From Oscillospiraceae bacterium (lineage in GTDB: Bacteria; Bacillota; Clostridia; Oscillospirales; Oscillospiraceae): a stretch of 64,000 nt of DNA. The stretch covers positions 1 to 64,000 of the forward strand of contig JAFSUG010000023.1 of the NCBI GenBank assembly GCA_017445385.1, written 5' to 3'. A program made the position numbers and the translations under genes. The notes beneath the pieces were generated by a model. It ran no database searches. It had not been told where the DNA came from and was given only the letters and a program-made list of their open reading frames with translations. Of this stretch, positions 58,834 through 64,000 are shown in pieces; the first letter of the stretch is position 1, and every line of letters starts with the position of its first letter.

Positions 58834-59019
58834 GTGGACGTTCGGCTTGGCGACGTGCTGACAATGAAAAAGACGCATCCGTGCGGCAGCAAGCAGTGGC
58901 TTGTGCTGCGCACGGGGATGGATTTTCGGCTGCGCTGCATGGGCTGCGGTCATGAGATTTTAACGCCGCGCAGCAAAGCGGAGAAGAACATCCGTGAGAT
59001 TCGCCATGCGGAAAACTGA
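58834..59019 (+). CDS. DUF951 protein, GTG start
   Basis: A 61-residue protein: VRLGDVLTMKKTHPCGSKQW, RTGMDFRLRCMGCGHEILTPR. A CxxC zinc-type pair is in RCMGCGH. DUF951 is a small, OB-like family near replication genes in Firmicutes; function unknown. AGGGAGG lies upstream and the GTG is one base after the rarA stop, so it is in the same operon. Confidence 0.88.
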   Translation: MDVRLGDVLTMKKTHPCGSKQWLVLRTGMDFRLRCMGCGHEILTPRSKAEKNIREIRHAEN

Positions 59020-59037
59020 AGAATCGGACGAACGATT

Positions 59038-59076
59038 GGTCGCAATTCCAAGCGGAATTGCGACCGTCTTTTTTTC
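59038..59076 (+). terminator. Terminator after the rarA-DUF951 operon
   Basis: GGTCGCAATTCC-AAGC-GGAATTGCGACC followed by GTCTTTTTTTT. Confidence 0.92.
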
Positions 59077-59112
59077 GCTTTCGCGGTATGCTTGATCTGC
59101 GGGGGTGATGGC

Positions 59113-59940
59113 GTGACGGTTTATGGCGATATCCTGTTTACGGTGAACGCCGTGCCGGATTTTCTGCTGCTTTTGCTCGGCGCAAAGCTCTGCGGCTATC
59201 CGCTGCGCAGATGGCGCGCGGCGCTTGCAGCCGCGCTCGGCGGACTCTATGCCGTTGCGGTGGTGCTGCCCGTTCCGCTGTTTTTCCGCTCGGTTTTCGG
59301 CAGAATGCTCTGCTTTTTGGCGATGGCGGCAATCGCCTACGGCGTTCGTCCGCGCGCCTTGCGCCCTGCCGCGCTGATGATCCTCTGCGGAGCTGCGCTT
59401 GCAGGGATCGTCTACGCGATCGTGCAGTCGGAAGTTTTGGAGCTTGTTACGCTGCGCGGCGAGAGCATCTACCCGATCTCCGCAAGAATGCTGATTCTGC
59501 TTGCGGGCGTATTTTATCTTGCCGCCGCGCTGCTTGCAGCAGGCGCGATGCGCCACGGCAGCCGCGAACAGACGGCAATCCGCATCACGCTCGGAAATCG
59601 GACGGTTTCCGTTACCGCGCTGCGCGATACCGGCAATACGCTTTCCGATCCGCTCACGGGCGAGCCGGTGATCGTGCTTGCGCCGCAGCGCGGACGGGAG
59701 CTGCTCGGCGCAGAGCTGCCGGGCGAGGATGCAGCAGCGTGGATCGCGTCGCATCCGTCGCTCAAGGCAAGGCTTGTGCCATACCGCGCCGTCGGCGTGC
59801 AGCGCGGCTTTTTGGCGGCGATCCCGTGCCGCGTGAAAATCGGGGAAAAGAAGGAACATACTGCGCTCGTTGCCGTATCGCCTACGCCTGTTTCCGATGG
59901 CGGCAGCTATGAAGCGCTGATCGGAGGAATTGCGTCATGA
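59113..59940 (+). CDS. spoIIGA: Sporulation sigma-E processing peptidase SpoIIGA
   Basis: A membrane aspartic protease that cleaves pro-sigma-E in the mother cell. It has 275 residues. Five N-terminal TM segments (~8-150) precede a cytoplasmic protease domain whose catalytic Asp lies in [20 protein letters not shown]. The GTG is chosen with GGGGGTGAT upstream. The stop overlaps sigE by 4 nt, the classical arrangement. Regulation by Spo0A is expected, but I found no clear TTTGTCGAAAA-like box in the short upstream gap. Confidence 0.92.
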   Translation: MTVYGDILFTVNAVPDFLLLLLGAKLCGYPLRRWRAALAAALGGLYAVAVVLPVPLFFRSVFGRMLCFLAMAAIAYGVRPRALRPAALMILCGAALAGIVYAIVQSEVLELVTLRGESIYPISARMLILLAGVFYLAAALLAAGAMRHGSREQTAIRITLGNRTVSVTALRDTGNTLSDPLTGEPVIVLAPQRGRELLGAELPGEDAAAWIASHPSLKARLVPYRAVGVQRGFLAAIPCRVKIGEKKEHTALVAVSPTPVSDGGSYEALIGGIAS

Positions 59941-60638
59941 AACTTACGGTTCTGCTTTGGCTGCTCCGCCTTGTAAGGCCGAGTAAAGTTATGTACATCG
60001 GCGGCAGCGATATTCTGCCGTCCCCCGTCAGTCCGGAGGAGGAGCGCGACCTTTTGGAGCGCCTTTCAATCGGAGATGATAGCGCAAAGCAGCTTCTGAT
60101 CGAGCATAATCTGCGCCTTGTCGTCTATATTGCGCGGCGGTTTGAAAATACCGGCGTTGGCATTGAAGACCTTATTTCCATCGGAACGATCGGTCTGATC
60201 AAAGCCGTCAGCACGTTTAAGCCGGATAAGAACATCAAGCTCGCAACGTATTCATCGCGCTGCATCGAAAACGAGATTCTGATGCATATCCGCAAAATTT
60301 CCAACCGGAAGGCGGAGATCTCGCTCGATGAGCCGATCAATACCGATTGGGACGGCAACGAGCTGCTGCTTTCCGATATCCTCGGCACGGACGGCGATAG
60401 TGTGATTCGCCCGATGGAGGAGGATGCGGAGCGGAAGCTGCTGCATGAAGCGCTCGATCGTCTGCCGCAAAGGGAGCGCGAGATCGTTGCCATGCGGTTC
60501 GGGCTCTCCGGCAGGCGGGAGCAAACGCAAAAAGAAGTTGCCGATCAGCTCGGCATCTCGCAGTCGTATATCTCGCGGCTTGAAAAGCGCATCATGCTGC
60601 GCCTTCGCCGCGACCTTGCCAAGCAAATGAGCGGCTGA
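59937..60638 (+). CDS. sigE: Sporulation sigma factor SigE (pro-form)
   Basis: Mother-cell sigma factor, 233 residues. A hydrophobic pro-sequence ([21 protein letters not shown]) lies where SpoIIGA cleaves. Region 2: [40 protein letters not shown]. Region 4: [20 protein letters not shown] and [20 protein letters not shown]. Its start overlaps the spoIIGA stop. Presence of this pair shows a sporulation programme. Confidence 0.96.
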   Translation: MKLTVLLWLLRLVRPSKVMYIGGSDILPSPVSPEEERDLLERLSIGDDSAKQLLIEHNLRLVVYIARRFENTGVGIEDLISIGTIGLIKAVSTFKPDKNIKLATYSSRCIENEILMHIRKISNRKAEISLDEPINTDWDGNELLLSDILGTDGDSVIRPMEEDAERKLLHEALDRLPQREREIVAMRFGLSGRREQTQKEVADQLGISQSYISRLEKRIMLRLRRDLAKQMSG

Positions 60639-60666
60639 GGATCAATTGACAATGGAAAATGCACAC

Positions 60667-60741
60667 GTAGGGGCGGCTATCAGCCGCCCGAAAACTGCCG
60701 AAGCGCACGGACCCGAACGGGCGACCAATGGTCGCCCCTAC
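60667..60741. repeat. Two-hairpin intergenic repeat (GTAGGGGCG family), copy 4
   Basis: It starts GTAGGGGCGG and ends TCGCCCCTAC. Hairpins GGGCGGC-TATCA-GCCGCCC and GGGCGACC-AAT-GGTCGCCC are both perfect. Nearly the same as the copy at 33828. Confidence 0.85.
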
Positions 60742-60809
60742 GCCGCACCATGAAACACCCCGTAGCCGCTATGCAGAGCGCGACGAGGAGTGGTCTGCGC
60801 AACTTTTTC

Positions 60810-60838
60810 TTGCAATTCCACCGCCGCTGTAGTACAAT
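60810..60838 (+). promoter_or_regulatory. Promoter of tRNA-Leu
   Basis: TTGCAA (60810-60815), a 17-bp spacer and TACAAT (60833-60838), 32 bp before the tRNA. Confidence 0.7.
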
Positions 60839-60870
60839 CTATCCGAAGGTGCGGAAAGCCGAAACCTTAC

Positions 60871-60957
60871 GCCGGTGTGATGGAATTGGTAGACGTAGTG
60901 GACTCAAAATCCACCGCCAGCGATGGCGTGCCGGTTCGAGTCCGGCCACCGGCACCA
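60871..60957 (+). tRNA. tRNA-Leu (CAA)
   Basis: A class II tRNA with a long variable arm (CGCCAGCGATGGCG). Acceptor GCCGGTG/CACCGGC, anticodon arm GTGGA-CTCAAAA-TCCAC giving CAA, T-arm CCGG-TTCGAGT-CCGG, encoded CCA at 60955-60957. Confidence 0.96.
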
Positions 60958-60991
60958 AAAGAGAACGCCCCAACGGGGCGTTCTCTTTTTG
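60958..60991 (+). terminator. Terminator of tRNA-Leu
   Basis: AAAAGAGAACGCCCC-AA-CGGGGCGTTCTCTTTTT. Confidence 0.92.
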
Positions 60992-61037
60992 GTATCTTTA
61001 TGCTATAATCAAGGCAAAAAGATTTGGAGGAAAGACG

Positions 61038-61874
61038 ATGAAACTCTCTTTTGTTACGCCGCGGCAGCCGCTTGATGGGATCGAATTCGGCGCGGCGTCG
61101 TTTGGAATGGTCGGTTGCGAGGATCCGACGGCGGCAAATCTGCGCACATTTGCAAAGGATCTGCGCGGTACGGTCATCCACGGCAGCTATCGGCACTGCT
61201 TGGAAAACCTGCCGAAAAAAGCGCCGCAGGCGATCATTGCGCTGCTTGGCAACGCAGGCGGCGAAAATGCGTTTATCGGTGAAGTCAGCCGCCGAATGGG
61301 CTGTCCCATAACGGGCGGCGCGGCCGCATTTGAAGACCGCATGGGGTTGATTGCAGGCGGCGGTGAAGCATCACTTTTCTGCATCGATGACGACCGCTAT
61401 GAGATCGCGGTTTCCTGCCGCAACATCCATACGGAAGTTTTAGAGCAATGTGTTTTGGAACTGGAAGACGCCCGCACGATCCGAACCGTCAACGGCGAAG
61501 ACGCGGTTGCATGGTACAACCAAAAACGCGCGCAGTTAGATCTTGCTCCGGACGATTTCGAGCATCTGACGATCTCGGACGAAGACGGTATCAATGCGCA
61601 CATGAGCATTGCGAACGGCAAGCTGATCTCCGGCAGGGATCTGCATACGCGGATGCTCCTGCGTTACGCGAATCCAAACGACGTGCAAAAGCAGATGCAG
61701 GCATTTTATGAGGATGCGGACAGCCTTGTTTTCGGCTGTGCCGGGCTCAAAAAGATCCTGCCTGCGCCGCTCCATACGGACGGACTCGGACTGTTTATGT
61801 TCGGCGAAGTCTGCACCGTGAACGGTAAGGCGGATTTCGGCAACCTGATGCTCTCCAAACTGACGGTTCGATGA
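61038..61874 (+). CDS. FIST-like domain protein
   Basis: A 278-residue cytoplasmic protein. Small-residue-rich strands (FGAASFGMVGCED, PITGGAAAFEDRMGLIAGGGEASLFCID) and the C-terminal TDGLGLFMFGEVCTVNGKADFGNLM recall the FIST N/C sensory domains. A TATAAT (61004-61009) overlaps the end of the tRNA terminator, and GGAGG lies 9 nt before the ATG. FIST domains bind small ligands, possibly amino acids, and are usually fused to signalling modules; this one stands alone. The family call is tentative. Confidence 0.6.
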   Translation: MKLSFVTPRQPLDGIEFGAASFGMVGCEDPTAANLRTFAKDLRGTVIHGSYRHCLENLPKKAPQAIIALLGNAGGENAFIGEVSRRMGCPITGGAAAFEDRMGLIAGGGEASLFCIDDDRYEIAVSCRNIHTEVLEQCVLELEDARTIRTVNGEDAVAWYNQKRAQLDLAPDDFEHLTISDEDGINAHMSIANGKLISGRDLHTRMLLRYANPNDVQKQMQAFYEDADSLVFGCAGLKKILPAPLHTDGLGLFMFGEVCTVNGKADFGNLMLSKLTVR

Positions 61875-61891
61875 TGGAAATGCGTCTTGAA

Positions 61892-61920
61892 TTGCATTTT
61901 GCAATCCGATGCGCTATACT
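61892..61920 (+). promoter_or_regulatory. Promoter of the C_GCAxxG protein gene
   Basis: TTGCAT (61892-61897), a 17-bp spacer and TATACT (61915-61920). Confidence 0.7.
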
Positions 61921-61946
61921 CATTGCAGAAAAATGGAGGGATATCA

Positions 61947-62321
61947 ATGAATGCGATGGAACTTGCGGAAAAGGCCGTGGAGCTGAAGCACGGCGGCTAT
62001 AACTGCTGCCAGGCGGTTTTAACGGCGCTTTCCGGCGAAACGGAAGCTCCGGCGCAAACGCTTATGCAGCTCGGCGCCGGCTTTGGCTCCGGCATGGGCA
62101 ATATGGAAGCAACGTGCGGCGCGCTTGTGGGCGCGGTGATGGCTGCCGGACTGAAGGGCGGAACGATCCGCTCTGCGCGGCAGATATCGGAGCTGTTTCA
62201 GGCAGCTTGCGGCGCGGTAAGCTGCGGCGACCTCAAGGGCAAGCGCACGGGCATTCCGATCTGCCCCTGCGACGACTGCGTTGCAAACGCAGTTGCCGCC
62301 TACGCCGAGATCATGGGATAA
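61947..62321 (+). CDS. C_GCAxxG_C_C family redox protein
   Basis: A 124-residue protein with the family cysteine pattern: NCCQAVLTAL, ATCGALVGAVMAAGL, ACGAVSCGDLKG and CPCDDCV. These proteins are thought to bind a metal cluster or act as redox partners, sometimes for oxidoreductases; the function is unproven. ATGGAGGG precedes the ATG; a 20-codon upstream extension covers the promoter and is rejected. Confidence 0.88.
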   Translation: MNAMELAEKAVELKHGGYNCCQAVLTALSGETEAPAQTLMQLGAGFGSGMGNMEATCGALVGAVMAAGLKGGTIRSARQISELFQAACGAVSCGDLKGKRTGIPICPCDDCVANAVAAYAEIMG

Positions 62322-62362
62322 AAAAGACTGACTTGCGGATTTTCGCAAGTCAGTCTTTTTTA
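62320..62362. terminator. Bidirectional terminator, C_GCAxxG gene / metY
   Basis: AAAAAAGACTGACTTGCG-GATTTT-CGCAAGTCAGTCTTTTTT, an 18-bp stem. It reaches the metY stop codon. Confidence 0.92.
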
Positions 62363-63640
62363 GATTTTATCAAATGCCTGGCTGAGGTCTTCGATCAGAT
62401 CGTCTTTGTCCTCAATGCCGCAGGACATGCGGATCAGATCGGGCGTGATCCCTGCCGCCGCAAGCTCGGCGTCGTTCATCTGGCGGTGGGTTGCGCTTGC
62501 AGGATGCAGGCAACAAGTGCGCGCATCGGCAACGTGCGTTTCGATCGCCGCGAGCTTCAGCTCCTTCATAAATGCCTCGGCAGCCTTTCTGCCGCCCTTC
62601 ACGCCAAACGATACAACGCCGCAGGTGCCGTTGGGCATATATTTCTGCGCAAGCGCGTAATACTTGTCGCCTTCCAGACCGGGGTAGGTAACCCAAGCAA
62701 CTTTGGGATGCGATTGCAGGAACTTCGCAACTGCAAGTCCGTTTTCGCAGTGGCGCGCCATGCGCACGTGCAGGCTCTCGATGCCGAGATTCAGCAAAAA
62801 TGCGTTCTGCGGACTCTGAATCGAGCCGAAATCGCGCATCAGCTGCGCAGTGGCTTTCGTGATGAATGCGCCGCCTTGCCCGAATTTTTCGGCGTAGGTG
62901 ATGCCGTGGTAGCTTTCGTCCGGCGTGCAGAGGCCGGGGAATTTTTCAGCGTGCGCCATCCAGTTGAAGTTACCGCTATCCACGATGCAGCCGCCAACCG
63001 CCGCGCCGTGACCGTCCAGGTACTTCGTGGTGGAATGCGTTACGATGTCGCAGCCCCATTCAAACGGACGGCAGTTCACCGGCGTTGCAAACGTGTTGTC
63101 CACGATCAGCGGAACGCCGTGCGCATGGGCGCATTTTGCGAATTTTTCAATATCGAGAACGGTCAGCGCCGGGTTTGCGATCGTTTCACCGAAAACGGCT
63201 TTCGTGTTCGGGCGGAACGCTGCGTTGAGTTCCGCTTCGGTGCAATCGGGATTGACGAACGTGAATTCGATGCCCATTTTCTTCATCGTAACGGCGAAGA
63301 GGTTGTAAGTGCCGCCGTAGATCGTGGAGGACGCGATTACGTGATCGCCGCAGTTGGCGATGTTGAAAATCGAATAAAAATTCGCTGCCTGACCGGAGGA
63401 GGTCAGCATCGCTGCCGTGCCGCCTTCCAGCTCACAAATCTTCGCCGCAACGAAGTCGTTCGTGGGATTCTGCAATCTCGTATAGAAATAGCCGGAGGCT
63501 TCCAGATCAAAGAGCTTGCCCATATCCTCGCTCGTTGCGTATTTGAACGTTGTGGACTGGATGATCGGGATTTGACGCGGTTCGCCGTTGCTGGGGGTAT
63601 AGCCGCCCTGCACGCATTTCGTGTTGATTTTTTTGCTCAT
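62360..63640 (-). CDS. metY: O-acetylhomoserine sulfhydrylase (MetY type)
   Basis: A PLP enzyme of the Cys/Met metabolism family that forms homocysteine from O-acetylhomoserine and sulfide. It has 426 residues. Signatures: YTRLQNPTNDFVAAKICELE, TSSGQAANFY, ASSTIYGGTYNLF and the PLP-lysine segment HSTTKYLDGHGAAVGG. The C-terminus has GIEDKDDLIEDLSQAF. Length fits MetY rather than the shorter MetB/MetC. GGAGGCTAC precedes the ATG. Confidence 0.93.
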   Translation of the reverse strand: MSKKINTKCVQGGYTPSNGEPRQIPIIQSTTFKYATSEDMGKLFDLEASGYFYTRLQNPTNDFVAAKICELEGGTAAMLTSSGQAANFYSIFNIANCGDHVIASSTIYGGTYNLFAVTMKKMGIEFTFVNPDCTEAELNAAFRPNTKAVFGETIANPALTVLDIEKFAKCAHAHGVPLIVDNTFATPVNCRPFEWGCDIVTHSTTKYLDGHGAAVGGCIVDSGNFNWMAHAEKFPGLCTPDESYHGITYAEKFGQGGAFITKATAQLMRDFGSIQSPQNAFLLNLGIESLHVRMARHCENGLAVAKFLQSHPKVAWVTYPGLEGDKYYALAQKYMPNGTCGVVSFGVKGGRKAAEAFMKELKLAAIETHVADARTCCLHPASATHRQMNDAELAAAGITPDLIRMSCGIEDKDDLIEDLSQAFDKI

Positions 63641-63653
63641 TGCAGTAGCCTCC

Positions 63654-63700
63654 TTGCATAATTATGCAATAAATGTAGCTTCTGTGTGAATATTTGTCAA
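63654..63700 (-). promoter_or_regulatory. metY promoter with a 16-bp palindrome
   Basis: On minus: TTGACA (63695-63700), a 17-bp spacer and TACATT (63672-63677). Just downstream is the perfect palindrome TTGCATAATTATGCAA (63654-63669), next to the ribosome site. An operator for a repressor of sulfur metabolism is likely. The leader is far too short for a SAM riboswitch. Confidence 0.75.
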
Positions 63701-63719
63701 GAAAAAAGATGCACAATAA

Positions 63720-64000
63720 TTAGAAATTCATTTGCCCGTTTTTTGCCAGTTGGCGCACTTGCTCGGCGTTGCGGAGGATTTCCGCTTTCAGCGATGCAAG
63801 GTCGGGGAACGCGCGCTCCTCGCGCAGCCGGTCATAAATCCAAAGGCGGATCGGCTGACCGTAGAGGTCGCCGTCAAAATCCAGCAGCCACGCTTCCGCC
63901 TGCGCCGCGTCTAAAGCGCCGACGGTCGGGTGCGTTCCGACGTTGCAAACGGCGTCAAACGTTCCTTCCGCTGTTTCCGCTTTTGCGGCGTAAACGCCGT
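63720..64000 (-). CDS. ribF: Riboflavin kinase/FAD synthetase RibF, C-terminal part
   Basis: 93 residues of the C-terminus are inside the window; the N-terminal FAD synthetase domain lies beyond 64000. The riboflavin kinase domain is visible: GVYAAKA, CNVGTHPTVGALDAAQAEAW (active-site N-x-G-x-x-P-T), LLDFDGDLYGQPIRLWIYDR and LREERAFPDLASLKAEI. The usual Glu of the ETH motif reads EAW here. It is on the same strand as metY and upstream of it, with a metY promoter between. Confidence 0.85.
   Translation of the reverse strand, partial: GVYAAKAETAEGTFDAVCNVGTHPTVGALDAAQAEAWLLDFDGDLYGQPIRLWIYDRLREERAFPDLASLKAEILRNAEQVRQLAKNGQMNF

Noticed and set aside
63641..63719. SAM riboswitch before metY
   Set aside because: Only about 30 nt separates the likely transcription start from the ATG, too short for an S-box, and no core motifs are visible.

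Overview
The window is a chromosome segment from a spore-forming, Gram-positive Clostridia-type bacterium, probably a gut Oscillospirales/Christensenellales-like lineage. Support comes from spoIIGA-sigE, a PdaA-type cortex deacetylase, a VanW-family protein, an SLH-domain protein, Ktr potassium uptake, AGGAGG ribosome binding sites and sigma-A promoters with 17-bp spacers. Most genes look GC-rich by eye, in the mid to high 50s percent. Three AT-richer islets (about 0.8-2.1 kb, 47.9-50.7 kb and 54.1-55.1 kb) stand out and carry small XRE or PadR regulators next to poorly known genes. The lineage assignment is inference; no rRNA is present.

Layout. 0-2.7 kb: tRNA-Gln (partial), tRNA-Lys, an AT-rich islet (XRE regulator, small protein, membrane protein, lipoprotein), then intergenic repeats. 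2.7-6 kb: mtaB and the ktrB-ktrA potassium system. 6.1-12.1 kb: one 1983-residue secreted multidomain protein (papain-like NlpC/P60-type domain, DUF11-type beta domain, a degenerate second P60-type domain, beta-helix segments, C-terminal CE2/SGNH-type esterase). 12.2-15.9 kb: CBS-ACT protein, YcxB-like protein, polyferredoxin, tRNA-Met and tRNA-Glu, IMP dehydrogenase. 15.9-24 kb: a minus-strand group (SLH protein, PdaA-like deacetylase, MFS transporter, GtaA-like DUF4965 protein, YesL-like DUF624 protein) with a divergent membrane-anchored AraC regulator. 24-33.8 kb: SPFH/zinc-ribbon protein, trmB, VanW protein, azlCD, rpsO, pnp, SGNH hydrolase and the main sigma factor.

34-47.9 kb is a sugar-metabolism region. 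It holds a xylose-isomerase-like enzyme, a PfkB kinase and an MtlD-like dehydrogenase; a divergent AraC regulator with a SorE-like dehydrogenase and a cytoplasmic ceramidase-family hydrolase; a DegT-type aminotransferase; and a ROK regulator divergent from an operon made of a cytoplasmic paralogue of the giant protein's first half plus a circularly permuted GH3 beta-glucosidase. 48-57 kb: XRE/SLOG pair, PadR-DUF1700-DUF4097 operon, two FAD oxidoreductases, DUF896, XRE/NeuD-type acetyltransferase pair, DUF1294, lipoprotein, nth and a phosphopantetheinyl transferase. 57-64 kb: an element with 27-bp terminal inverted repeats, rarA, DUF951, spoIIGA-sigE, tRNA-Leu, FIST-like protein, C_GCAxxG protein, metY and the 3' part of ribF.

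The most unusual signals are three. First, the shared [P60-type]-[DUF11]-[degenerate P60-type] architecture in one exported giant protein and one cytoplasmic protein made with a beta-glucosidase. Second, a family of two-hairpin intergenic repeats ending in GTAGGGGCG/CGCCCCTAC. Third, the 280-bp inverted-repeat element with tRNA T-arm-like ends upstream of rarA. No CRISPR array, transposase, prophage or recognisable defence island was seen.
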